DNA from: an uncultured Bacteroidales bacterium
GTDB taxonomy: Bacteria; Bacteroidota; Bacteroidia; Bacteroidales; UBA932
DNA: 24,472 bases
Direction: 5' to 3'
Assembly (NCBI GenBank): GCA_934702165.1
Contig: CAKUYG010000010.1
Location: forward strand, 1-24,472
Both the position numbers and the translations under genes were made by a program. A model generated the notes under the pieces. That model was given only the letters and a program-made list of their open reading frames with translations. It had not been told where the DNA came from and ran no database searches. This document shows, piece by piece, positions 1 to 8,371 of the stretch (within the stretch, counting starts at the first letter, position 1; the number at the start of each line of letters is the position of its first letter).

Positions 1-2203
1 CCTCAAGCACCTGCCGGAAGACCATATCCTGCTCGGCAACAAGCATGACAATTTCTGGGAGATGGGGGACACCGGCCCGTGCGGACCGTGCTCAGAAATC
101 CACATCGACATCCGCACCCCCGAGGAAAAGGCCGCCACTGGCCTGAGCGGACGCGAACTGGTCAACAAGTCCGACCCGCACGTGATCGAGATCTGGAACC
201 TCGTGTTCATGCAGTACCAGAGGATGGCCGACGGGCATCTGGAGAGTCTCCCGGCCCGCAACATCGACACCGGCATGGGATTTGAGCGCCTCTGCTGCGT
301 GCTTCAGGGCAAGGAGAGCAACTACGACACTGACGTGTTCAGCGGCCTGATCTCCAAGATCGCCGAGATCTCGGGACACCGCTATGGCGAAAATGCGCAG
401 GCCGACGTCGCCATGAGGGTCATAGCCGACCACATCCGCGCCATCAGTTTCAGCATAGCCGACGGCCAGCTTCCGTCCAACGTCAAGGCCGGATACGTGA
501 TCAGGAGAATCCTGCGCCGCGCCGTCCGCTACGGATATACTTTCCTCGGCCTGAACGAGCCGTTCCTCTGCCGACTGGTGCAGCAGCTCGTGGATGATAT
601 GGGCGAGGCCTACCCTGAGATAGCCAAACAGCAGAAATTCATCGAGAACGTCATCCGCGAGGAAGAACTGGCCTTCCTGCGCACCCTTGACAGGGGCATC
701 AAGCTGATGGACGAGTGCATCGCCAAGGCCGGCGAGGGCAAGGTCATCTCCGGGACGGACGCATTCAAACTATACGACACCTACGGCTTCCCTATCGACC
801 TCACCGAGCTGATCGCCGGGGAGAACGGCTGCGCGGTGGACCTGGAAGGCTTCAAGGTCGAGCTTCAGAAGCAGAAAGACAGGGCTCGCAACGCCACGGC
901 CAACACCTTCGGTGACTGGGCCATCTACCACAGCGGAGAGGATGTCGAGTTCACCGGATACGACACAACCCGCACGGAAGGCGCCCTGCTGCTAAAACAG
1001 AGGACCGTGGTCCAGAAAAACAAAGAGATGCTCCAGCTCGTCTTCGACCGCACCCCGTTCTACGGGGAAATGGGCGGTGAAGTCGGGGACACAGGATACA
1101 TCATCTCCGCCGACGGTGAACGTGTCAGGATCCTCAACACCATAAAGGAAAACAACCTCACCATCCACATCGCCGAGAAGCTCCCGCTCAACTGCGAGGG
1201 AGAGTTCACCTTGGAGGTAGACGAAGACCGCAGACGGAAGATCGCGGCCAACCACAGCTGCACGCACCTGCTCGACAGGGCGCTCAGAGAAGTGCTCGGA
1301 GATCACGTGGAGCAGAAAGGCTCGTACGTCTGCGACACCAGTTTCCGTTTCGACTTCTCCCACTTCGAGAAACTCAGCGACGAGCAGATTGCCAAGGTGG
1401 AGGCAAGGGTCAACCAGCTAATCCGCGACAACCTGCCGCTCCAGGAGAAACGCGACGCCACCATGGACGAAGCCAGGCAGATGGGTGCCATCGCCCTTTT
1501 CGGGGAAAAGTACGGTGACAGGGTGAGAGTCGTCAAGTTCGGTCCGAGCGTGGAACTCTGCGGCGGCTGCCACACCAGCGCCACCGGCAACATCGGATTC
1601 TTCAAAATCCTCTCCGAAAGTGCGATAGCCGCCGGCATCAGGCGTATTGAAGCCGTCACCGGCGAAGCCGCCGAGGCCTATGTCTACGGGATGCAGGAGC
1701 TGCTCAAGACCGCACGCTCATTCTTCAACAACGTGCCGGATCTCGCCGGGGCGATAAAGCACCTGGTGGAGGACAACGCCACCTTCAAGAAACAGGCGGA
1801 GGAGTTCGCCCGCCAGAAGGCCGCACAGCTTGCACAGCTGCTCGCCTCCAAGGCAGAGGAAGTGGGCGGCATCAAACTCATCGTGGCAAGCCGCATAGCC
1901 GAGAACGGCGGCGACCCGACGATGCTGCGCAACGCCGCGCTCGCCCTCCAGAAAGAGCTCAGCAACACAGCCCTCGCGGCAGCTTTCGAGTCCGACGGCA
2001 AGCCGCAGCTCCTCCTGATGTACTCCGACGACCTCGTGGCCAAAGGGCACAACGCCGGCAAGGAAATCCGTGAAGCCGCCAAGTTCATCCTCGGCGGAGG
2101 AGGCGGACAGCCGGGCCTGGCCTCAGCCGGCGGCAAGAACCTCGAGGGACTCAAAGACGCTCTCGACGCCCTTGTCAAGGCGGCGACAACCTCCGGAAAA
2201 TAG
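1..2203 (+). CDS. alaS: Alanyl-tRNA synthetase, 5'-truncated by the window edge
   Basis: Charges tRNA-Ala with alanine in the cytoplasm and clears mischarged tRNA with its editing domain. The frame is open from base 2 (LKHLPEDHILLGNKHDNF leads into the first in-window ATG at 62), so that ATG is internal and the true start lies outside. About 733 residues are visible, compared with roughly 870 for the full family. Landmarks in order: GPCGPCSEIH of the class II catalytic core, the editing-domain zinc motif HSCTH (inside NHSCTHLLDRAL), the second zinc motif CGGCH, and a C-Ala tail with a glycine run (GGGGGQPGLASAGG) that recognises the tRNA elbow. The stop is followed 15 bases later by the lptG-like start, so the two are probably co-transcribed. 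Identification is secure. Confidence 0.97.
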   Translation, partial: LKHLPEDHILLGNKHDNFWEMGDTGPCGPCSEIHIDIRTPEEKAATGLSGRELVNKSDPHVIEIWNLVFMQYQRMADGHLESLPARNIDTGMGFERLCCVLQGKESNYDTDVFSGLISKIAEISGHRYGENAQADVAMRVIADHIRAISFSIADGQLPSNVKAGYVIRRILRRAVRYGYTFLGLNEPFLCRLVQQLVDDMGEAYPEIAKQQKFIENVIREEELAFLRTLDRGIKLMDECIAKAGEGKVISGTDAFKLYDTYGFPIDLTELIAGENGCAVDLEGFKVELQKQKDRARNATANTFGDWAIYHSGEDVEFTGYDTTRTEGALLLKQRTVVQKNKEMLQLVFDRTPFYGEMGGEVGDTGYIISADGERVRILNTIKENNLTIHIAEKLPLNCEGEFTLEVDEDRRRKIAANHSCTHLLDRALREVLGDHVEQKGSYVCDTSFRFDFSHFEKLSDEQIAKVEARVNQLIRDNLPLQEKRDATMDEARQMGAIALFGEKYGDRVRVVKFGPSVELCGGCHTSATGNIGFFKILSESAIAAGIRRIEAVTGEAAEAYVYGMQELLKTARSFFNNVPDLAGAIKHLVEDNATFKKQAEEFARQKAAQLAQLLASKAEEVGGIKLIVASRIAENGGDPTMLRNAALALQKELSNTALAAAFESDGKPQLLLMYSDDLVAKGHNAGKEIREAAKFILGGGGGQPGLASAGGKNLEGLKDALDALVKAATTSGK

Positions 2204-2218
2204 TGTAAAGGCAGGAGG

Positions 2219-4609
2219 ATGAAGAAACTCGACCGCTTCATACTGAAGTCGTTTTTAGGGCCGCTGGTAGCGATCCTGTTCGTCGTCGTCTTCATCCTTC
2301 TGCTCCAGTTTCTCTGGCTCTACATAGATGAGCTTGTAGGCAAAGGGTTGGGACTCAAGATCATCCTTGAGTTCCTGATGTGGGGAGCCTGCACGATTCT
2401 CCCTCAAGCCCTGCCGCTCGCGACCCTGCTGGCCTCCATGATGGTAGTGGGGCAGATGGCCGAGAACAACGAGCTTCTCGCCATCAAGGCAGCCGGAGTA
2501 TCGTTCTCCCGTATCATCGCCCCGCTCACGGCAGCTTCGCTGCTCATCGCCATCGGGGCGTTCTTCATCGGGGACCGTCTGGTGCCGCACGCCTTCAACA
2601 AGATCTACACCCTGCGTGACGACATCGGCCGTACCAAAAACGAGATCAAAATACCGTCAGGCACGTTCTACGACGGCATCGACGGCTACATCCTCAGAGT
2701 GGACGACCAAAGCAAAAAGAGCGGGATGCTATACGGGGTCATGGTCTACGACCACAGCGCCGGCAAGGGCAACATCTCGCTGACCTTGGCCGACTCGGCC
2801 CTCATCAAGATGTCCAGCCGCAAGGACTACCTGACATTCACGATGTTCGACGGATCCTCCTACCAAGAGGACAACAGCATACGCTATGCCGATACGAGCC
2901 TTGCCCTGCAGAGGGTCAAGTTCGCCAGACAGGAGATAGTGGTCCCCCTGTCCAACTACAACTTCGAGAAATCGGACTCGAGCCGCTTCGGCGACCAGGC
3001 CAAGTCCATGAGCGTGAAGCAGCTCAAGCACGACAGCGACTCGCTGCACCGCCATGTGGACTCCGTCCAGAGAGTGCACTACGCCTCCATCATCAGGATG
3101 AAGCCGTTCCAGGAGAGCGCACAGCTCGACACCGCGCTGCGCAACCCGGACAGAGCACTCTTCAGCTATGAGGGGTCATGTGAATGGAAGGACATCGACA
3201 GCAAGGCCATAGCCTACAAGGAGGCCGGAGAAAGGGCAAGCCGCTACGCATCCGACATCGGGAGCCTCAAGTTCGACACCTACGAGCAGGACTACTACAT
3301 CCGGCACACGGACATCGAGCTGCTGAAGAAATTCGCCCAGGCTCTCGCCTGCTTCATACTCTTTTTCATCGGTGCTCCGCTCGGCTCGCTTATACGCAAG
3401 GGCGGTCTGGGCACAAGCGCCATCATCTCAGTGCTCTTCTTCGTGCTGTACTGGGTGGTGGACATCTCAGGCACCAAACTCGCCAGGGACGGTGCGATCG
3501 GCGCCTTCGCCGGAGCGTTCATCTCAGCATTCATACTCGCACCGATAGGCATCTTCCTGACATGGAAGGCCATAAACGACTCAGAACTTTTCAATTTGGA
3601 TCAATTCAAGAATTGGCGCAGGAGGCTCAAGAGCAAGATTGCCGGCTTCTTCCGCCCTGTGCGCATAGTCTATATGGGCACCCCGGAATTTGCGGTGGCA
3701 CCGCTGGACAATCTCATCCGCAACAAGTACAAGGTCGTAGGGGTAGTGACAGTCCCGGACAAGCCGAGCGGACGCGGGCTCAAGGTAAACGAGAGCGCCG
3801 TCAAGCGCTACGCCGTGGAGCATGGACTTCCTCTGCTCCAGCCCGAGAGACTCAAGGATCCCGAATTCCTTGCATCACTCAAAGCATGGAAACCGGATCT
3901 CATAGTGGTGGTGGCCTTCCGCATGCTCCCAGAGGCCGTATGGTCAATGCCTCGGCTCGGCACCATCAACCTGCATGCCGCCCTGCTGCCGCAGTACCGC
4001 GGCGCAGCCCCTATCAACTGGGCAGTCATCAACGGGGAGAAGCTCACCGGAGTGACCACATTCATGATAGATAAGGACATAGACACCGGCGGCATCCTGA
4101 TGCGCCACGAGTGCAGGATAAGCCCTGTGGACACTGCCGGGGATGTGCATGACAAACTGATGGAGATCGGCTCGGACCTGGTACTCCAGACAGTGGAAGG
4201 ACTCATAGAGCACAACATAGAGACGAGGGTGCAGCGCTCTTTCATCCAAGGCTCGGAAGTGCTCAAGCCGGCACCGAAGCTCACCCGCGAGACCTGCCGC
4301 ATCGATTGGAACGACAGCAGCGAACACATCTACAACCTCATACGCGGCCTGAGCCCATATCCGGCAGCATTTACAGAGATCGCTGAAGGCGACAAGGCTC
4401 CGCAGACCCTCAAGATATACAGGGCGGAGAGAGTCGATCTGCACGCCGCTCCGGGAGAGATCCTCTCCGACGGCAAGACATATCTCGCCATAGCCACGGC
4501 CGACGGGGCCATCTCGCTCAAGGACATGCAGCTTTCCGGCAAGAAGAGGATGGAAGTCAAGGACTTCCTGCTAGGTTTCAGAAACCCTGACAAGTACCAT
4601 ATATGTTAA
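2219..4609 (+). CDS. LptF/LptG-family permease fused to methionyl-tRNA formyltransferase
   Basis: One uninterrupted 796-codon frame encodes two normally separate proteins. Residues 1-480 are an LptF/LptG (YjgP/YjgQ) permease: membrane segments near 13-35, 55-75 and 98-118, a long periplasmic region (about 120-365), then segments near 370-392, 398-418 and 425-447. That family moves lipopolysaccharide out of the inner membrane with LptB. Residues 481-796 are a full-length Fmt, which formylates initiator Met-tRNA. It opens VRIVYMGTPEFAV and keeps the catalytic Asn584, His586 (INLHAALLPQYRGAAPI) and Asp622 (IDKDIDTGG). The join falls exactly where a free Fmt would start: codon 481 is GTG and codon 486 is ATG. 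An AGGAGG lies about 34 bases before that GTG, so a separate Fmt could also be made. An AGGAGG directly touches the permease ATG, which is unusually close. The last 7 bases overlap the next gene. An assembly indel hiding a stop is the main alternative. Confidence 0.9.
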   Translation: MKKLDRFILKSFLGPLVAILFVVVFILLLQFLWLYIDELVGKGLGLKIILEFLMWGACTILPQALPLATLLASMMVVGQMAENNELLAIKAAGVSFSRIIAPLTAASLLIAIGAFFIGDRLVPHAFNKIYTLRDDIGRTKNEIKIPSGTFYDGIDGYILRVDDQSKKSGMLYGVMVYDHSAGKGNISLTLADSALIKMSSRKDYLTFTMFDGSSYQEDNSIRYADTSLALQRVKFARQEIVVPLSNYNFEKSDSSRFGDQAKSMSVKQLKHDSDSLHRHVDSVQRVHYASIIRMKPFQESAQLDTALRNPDRALFSYEGSCEWKDIDSKAIAYKEAGERASRYASDIGSLKFDTYEQDYYIRHTDIELLKKFAQALACFILFFIGAPLGSLIRKGGLGTSAIISVLFFVLYWVVDISGTKLARDGAIGAFAGAFISAFILAPIGIFLTWKAINDSELFNLDQFKNWRRRLKSKIAGFFRPVRIVYMGTPEFAVAPLDNLIRNKYKVVGVVTVPDKPSGRGLKVNESAVKRYAVEHGLPLLQPERLKDPEFLASLKAWKPDLIVVVAFRMLPEAVWSMPRLGTINLHAALLPQYRGAAPINWAVINGEKLTGVTTFMIDKDIDTGGILMRHECRISPVDTAGDVHDKLMEIGSDLVLQTVEGLIEHNIETRVQRSFIQGSEVLKPAPKLTRETCRIDWNDSSEHIYNLIRGLSPYPAAFTEIAEGDKAPQTLKIYRAERVDLHAAPGEILSDGKTYLAIATADGAISLKDMQLSGKKRMEVKDFLLGFRNPDKYHIC

Positions 4610-6009
4610 GAAGGATCAGAATCGCGGCAGCCGCCCTGTTCATCGTCGGGATCACGCTGCTATTCGCCGGTATCGGCCACCAATTGTGGGGCTGGATGGC
4701 TAAACTCCAGTTCCTCCCGTCCTGTATGGCACTGAATTTCTGTGCCATAGCCTTCATCTTGCTGTTGACTTTCGTCTTCGGCCGAATCTACTGCTCCGTC
4801 ATCTGTCCGATGGGAGTTTTCCAGGATCTTGTCATCAGTCTGCGCAAGGCTATCTCCCCGAAAGGGCACAAACCAAAGAGGCATTTCGTCAAGGAGCCGC
4901 GCATCGTCCGTTATGGCATTCTGGCTACCGTCATCGTAAGCGCTTTGACTTTCAGCCAGTTGCTGCTGACCGCTCTGGCACCGTACAGTGCTTATGGACG
5001 CGCGGTGCGCAGCGTCATCGGTCTCGCCAGCGGGGATAGCATCGCACCGGCACTGCTCATCACCGCATTCGTGACACTGGCCGTTATCATCGCCTGTGCG
5101 TGGATCTGGGGGCGCGGCTGGTGCAACACCATCTGCCCTGTAGGGTCGGTGCTCGGACTTGTCTCCCGATTCTCGCTCTTCAAGATCAGCATAGACAAGA
5201 GCCAGTGCGTCTCCTGCCACAAATGTGAGAGAGGTTGCAAATCATCATGCATCGACATAGACACTCACACCGTGGACAGCAGCCGGTGCGTGGACTGCTT
5301 CGACTGCCTGGACAGCTGTCCGAAAGGCGGTATAAAGTTCCGTTTCTCCCTGCCGGGCAAGACTGAGGCCAAGACGGAGAGTGTGGACAAGGGACGTCGC
5401 GCATTCATGACCACCACGGCCCTCGTCGGCGGAAGTCTCGCCCTCGGGGCACAGAACAAGCGGCTCGATGGCGGACTGGCCGAAGTGATCGACAAGACCT
5501 CACCAGAGCGCGCCGAGAGGCTGGTGCCGTTCGGGGCCAGAAGCGTCAAGGACTTCTACGACCGCTGCACCGCCTGCCAGCTCTGCGTGAGCAATTGCCC
5601 GAACGGGGTGCTCCGCGCCTCCACTGACTTAGAGCACTTCCTCCAGCCGCAGATGGGCTATGAAAAGGGCTGGTGCCGTCCGGAGTGCACCACCTGCAGC
5701 CAACTCTGTCCTGCGGGAGCAATCCTCCCTCTCGAAAAAGATGAAAAACTCTCGCACAAGATCGGCACGGCCAAAGTAAACCTGAGTCTGTGCCTCGCAG
5801 CCAAAGACGAAGCCGGATGCGGCAACTGCTCTCGCCACTGCCCGACAGGGGCTGTGCGCATGGTCAAGACAGACGGCTTCCGCAGGAGCATCCCGGTAGT
5901 GGCTGAAGCCCAGTGCATCGGCTGCGGCGCCTGCGAATATCTGTGCCCGTCAAGGCCGATAAGCGCCATTACTATAGATGGAATTTCCGTTCACACAAAA
6001 AAAGACTGA
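4603..6009 (+). CDS. NapH-NapG-like membrane polyferredoxin (fused quinol dehydrogenase)
   Basis: Predicted inner-membrane iron-sulfur protein of 468 residues that should take electrons from quinol and pass them outward. Residues 1-195 are NapH/CcoG-like: hydrophobic segments plus two CxxxCP motifs (RIYCSVICPMG, Cys64/68; RGWCNTICPVG, Cys174/178). Two ferredoxin clusters follow (Cys202/205/208/212, Cys229/232/235/239). A twin-arginine segment (GRRAFMTTTALVGGSLALG, Arg265-266) then precedes four more cysteine clusters around 322-332, 358-369, 397-413 and 438-448, the NapG-like part. The whole therefore resembles NapH joined to NapG, with potential for six 4Fe-4S clusters. It overlaps the preceding gene by 7 bases, and its stop is one base before the next start, so the three are likely translated from one message. 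The physiological electron acceptor is unknown; the adjacent reductase is the obvious candidate. Confidence 0.85.
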   Translation: MLRRIRIAAAALFIVGITLLFAGIGHQLWGWMAKLQFLPSCMALNFCAIAFILLLTFVFGRIYCSVICPMGVFQDLVISLRKAISPKGHKPKRHFVKEPRIVRYGILATVIVSALTFSQLLLTALAPYSAYGRAVRSVIGLASGDSIAPALLITAFVTLAVIIACAWIWGRGWCNTICPVGSVLGLVSRFSLFKISIDKSQCVSCHKCERGCKSSCIDIDTHTVDSSRCVDCFDCLDSCPKGGIKFRFSLPGKTEAKTESVDKGRRAFMTTTALVGGSLALGAQNKRLDGGLAEVIDKTSPERAERLVPFGARSVKDFYDRCTACQLCVSNCPNGVLRASTDLEHFLQPQMGYEKGWCRPECTTCSQLCPAGAILPLEKDEKLSHKIGTAKVNLSLCLAAKDEAGCGNCSRHCPTGAVRMVKTDGFRRSIPVVAEAQCIGCGACEYLCPSRPISAITIDGISVHTKKD

Positions 6010-6010
6010 T

Positions 6011-7351
6011 ATGGACAGAAGAGAATTTCTCAAGACCGCAGGTCTTGGCGCTGCCGCTGCAGGGCTCGCAGCCTGCGCCCCGAAGACGCTCACAGAGGAG
6101 AAGACCGGCGTTTCCGACAAAGGACTTGACGGCTCCATGCCGCAGCACTACCCTGGAGTGGGGCTGCTCGGCTACGGCTGCATGAGGTGGCCGATGGTCG
6201 ACGGAGATGACGGAAAGAAACACATCGACCAGCAGGAAGTCAACCGCTTGGTGGATTTCGCCCTCGAGCACGGAGTCAACTATTTCGACACATCTCCTGT
6301 CTACCTCGAAGGCGACAGCGAGCGGGCCACTGCCGAAGCCCTCAACCGGCATCCGCGCGAGAGCTGGCTTCTCGCCACCAAACTGTCCAATTTCTCGGAT
6401 GCATCCTATGACAACTCAGTCAAGATGTACCGCAAATCCCTGGAAATCTTCAAGACGGACCATGTGGACTACTACCTGCTGCATTCTCTTAGCGGCGGAG
6501 AGGATTTCTCAAGACGCTTTGGGGATACAGGGATCATGGAATTCCTGCTGAAGGAAAAGGCCGCGGGACATATCCGCCATCTGGGCTTCTCCTTCCACGG
6601 TGCCAAGAGCGGATTTGACGAGATGATGGCACTGCACGACAGCGGCAAATACCACTGGGACTTCGTCCAGATCCAGATGAACTATGTGGACTGGACCCAT
6701 GCCGGCGGACGCAACACCGACGCAGAATATCTTTACGGGGAACTCGACCGCAGGCAGATTCCGATAGTGATCATGGAGCCGCTGCGCGGAGGGCGTCTTG
6801 CAGACATGCCGGCAGGCACGGCTGACCTTTTGAAAGCCAAGGCCCCAGGGGACTCACTCGCTTCATGGGCTTTCCGTTTTGTCGGCAGCTATCCCCGGGT
6901 ACAGGTGGTGCTGAGCGGCATGACCTACATGGAGCACCTCCAGGACAACCTCCGCACCTTCCTCAACTTCAAGCCAGTGACCGACGAGGAGAAAACCCTT
7001 TTGGAAGAGGTCGCCGACAGGCTTGAGAACTACCCGTTGGTGCGCTGCACAGGCTGCCAGTACTGCATGCCATGCCCTTACGGGATCAACATCCCGGCCA
7101 TCTTCCGCTTCTACAACGACAGCGTCAACGCCGGCACCTACGTGACCAGCAAGGAGCAGAAAGGCTACGCCAAGGCCCGCAGTAATTATCTGCTCGCCTA
7201 CAACAAGGCCATCCCTGCGGTCCGCCAGGCCGATCACTGCATCGCCTGCGGCAAATGCGTGGGCGCATGCCCGCAGCACATCGCCATCCCGCGTGAGCTG
7301 CGCCGCATCGACCAGTACATCGAGAGCCTCAAGCGCGAGACGCTGGAGTAG
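6011..7351 (+). CDS. Tat-exported aldo/keto reductase lipoprotein with two 4Fe-4S clusters
   Basis: Predicted oxidoreductase of 446 residues. The chosen start (MDRREFLKTAGLGAAAAGLA) lies one base after the upstream stop and gives a textbook twin-arginine signal ending in a lipobox, LAAC. An in-frame ATG at 5978 would bury that signal and is less likely. The aldo/keto reductase barrel keeps the expected tetrad: Asp and Tyr in YFDTSPVYLEGDSE, Lys in LATKLS, His in YLLHS. The C-terminus adds two ferredoxin motifs, CTGCQYCMPCPYGINIP and CIACGKCVGACPQHIAIP. Classical family members use NADPH in the cytoplasm. Export plus iron-sulfur clusters suggests instead that electrons arrive from a membrane partner, most simply the NapH-NapG-like protein encoded just upstream. 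Substrate is unknown. Confidence 0.88.
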   Translation: MDRREFLKTAGLGAAAAGLAACAPKTLTEEKTGVSDKGLDGSMPQHYPGVGLLGYGCMRWPMVDGDDGKKHIDQQEVNRLVDFALEHGVNYFDTSPVYLEGDSERATAEALNRHPRESWLLATKLSNFSDASYDNSVKMYRKSLEIFKTDHVDYYLLHSLSGGEDFSRRFGDTGIMEFLLKEKAAGHIRHLGFSFHGAKSGFDEMMALHDSGKYHWDFVQIQMNYVDWTHAGGRNTDAEYLYGELDRRQIPIVIMEPLRGGRLADMPAGTADLLKAKAPGDSLASWAFRFVGSYPRVQVVLSGMTYMEHLQDNLRTFLNFKPVTDEEKTLLEEVADRLENYPLVRCTGCQYCMPCPYGINIPAIFRFYNDSVNAGTYVTSKEQKGYAKARSNYLLAYNKAIPAVRQADHCIACGKCVGACPQHIAIPRELRRIDQYIESLKRETLE

Positions 7352-7365
7352 CCACCACTTCCCTA

Positions 7366-7389
7366 CCCGCCCGCGCAGGCAGGTTTTTT
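7366..7389 (+). terminator. Likely intrinsic terminator after the alaS-to-reductase unit
   Basis: Arms CCCGCC (7366-7371) and GGCAGG (7378-7383) pair with one mismatch around a CGCGCA loop, followed directly by six T residues. It starts 15 bases after the reductase stop. Confidence 0.6.
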
Positions 7390-7392
7390 GAC

Positions 7393-7426
7393 AAAAATGT
7401 CCGGCCAGAGGGGTATCTGACCGGAC
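7393..7426 (-). terminator. Intrinsic terminator of the SusCD-type operon
   Basis: On the minus strand an 11-bp stem (GTCCGGTCAGA / TCTGGCCGGAC, one G-T wobble) with a 6-base loop is followed by A and then five T residues. Read on the plus strand the same pair is a C-A mismatch with no T run, so it serves the minus strand. A near-identical hairpin lies at 19913-19940. Confidence 0.75.
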
Positions 7427-7447
7427 AATTGAGTTTCTACACGGCTA

Positions 7448-8371
7448 TCAGAAGCTGTAGCCCAGTCCGAAGGTCATGGTGCCGCCGAGAGCTTCGGAAG
7501 CGAAGAGATAGGCGGCGTTGAGCTCAATGCCGAAGAACTTCACCCCGAGACCGGCGGAGGCAAAAGACGGCAGCACAGCCGTCTCCGGGCCATAGTGATA
7601 ACCGGCACGGGCGAACACCATATCCTTGAAAGAATACTGCACACCGGCAGCAGCCATAACGCTGCCGGAGAACAAATAGTCCAGATCCGCATCCACTTTG
7701 AGAGTGTGAACCTCAGACAGCGACCTTGTCCAGTCCACACCTACGCGGGCTGAAGCCGGTAATGACCAACTGTTGCCATCTGCACCCTTGACCTTGCTTC
7801 CAAGCGAAGCAGCTCCGGCAGTGATGTTGAAGTCAGAGAAGCGGTAGCTTACGAAAACATCCCCGCAAAATGCGGTGTAGGAGTCGTCTTTGCTGAGCTT
7901 TTGAGAAGCGAAACGGACATTGACGCCGGCAGAGAGATTGTCGATAATCTTCACGCCAAAGCCGAGCCCTGCAGAAAGCAGGGAGGGCTTGAATGTGCCG
8001 GCAGGATTCCCGGTCTCGTCAGTGAGATTGTACTCTTCGCCATTCTGCATGACACCGGCCACTGAAAGACCGAAGCGCTCTCCAAGTTTAAAGCCTGCAC
8101 CCAGACCCATGTTGGCACTGGCTGCCCCGTCCGGAGCCCAACTCTGATACGACGCTCCGAAGTCCATGCTCTTCTCCGAGAACGGTACGATGGAAGAGTT
8201 ACGCAACGCGGACCACGCCGTCCCGTTCGTAGAGGCGAGGCCTGCGAAGCCCATTCCTGTGGAAACAGGATCCTGCTCTACTCTCAATGACGGCATCGCC
8301 GTCTGGGCTGACAGAACTCCCGCAGAAAGCAGGCAGGCAGCCGCCAAAACGATTATGTTCTTATGCATCAT
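7448..8371 (-). CDS. PorV/PorQ-like outer-membrane beta-barrel protein
   Basis: Predicted outer-membrane barrel of 307 residues. It has a cleavable signal peptide (hydrophobic residues 5-20, ending SAQ) and then alternating amphipathic strands to a terminal aromatic residue (TMTFGLGYSF). The N-terminal part, with MGFAGLAST and ALRNSSIVPFSEKSMDFGASY, matches the pattern of PorV/PorQ family barrels; in T9SS, PorV acts as a shuttle for cargo leaving the translocon. Its ATG overlaps the protease stop by one base (TAATG), a strong sign of translational coupling with a T9SS-tagged cargo gene. It is the last gene of the operon. Whether it is a dedicated PorV paralogue or a more distant barrel cannot be settled here. 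A second ATG at 8368 is equally usable. Confidence 0.75.
   Translation of the reverse strand: MMHKNIIVLAAACLLSAGVLSAQTAMPSLRVEQDPVSTGMGFAGLASTNGTAWSALRNSSIVPFSEKSMDFGASYQSWAPDGAASANMGLGAGFKLGERFGLSVAGVMQNGEEYNLTDETGNPAGTFKPSLLSAGLGFGVKIIDNLSAGVNVRFASQKLSKDDSYTAFCGDVFVSYRFSDFNITAGAASLGSKVKGADGNSWSLPASARVGVDWTRSLSEVHTLKVDADLDYLFSGSVMAAAGVQYSFKDMVFARAGYHYGPETAVLPSFASAGLGVKFFGIELNAAYLFASEALGGTMTFGLGYSF

Noticed and set aside
3184..4074. 296-codon frame overlapping the LptG-Fmt fusion
   Set aside because: Low-complexity, Arg/His-rich translation in an alternative frame of a clear gene that spans the same region.
5978..6010. Earlier start for the aldo/keto reductase
   Set aside because: It would add 11 residues in front of a perfect twin-arginine signal and overlap the upstream gene; the ATG at 6011 is better.
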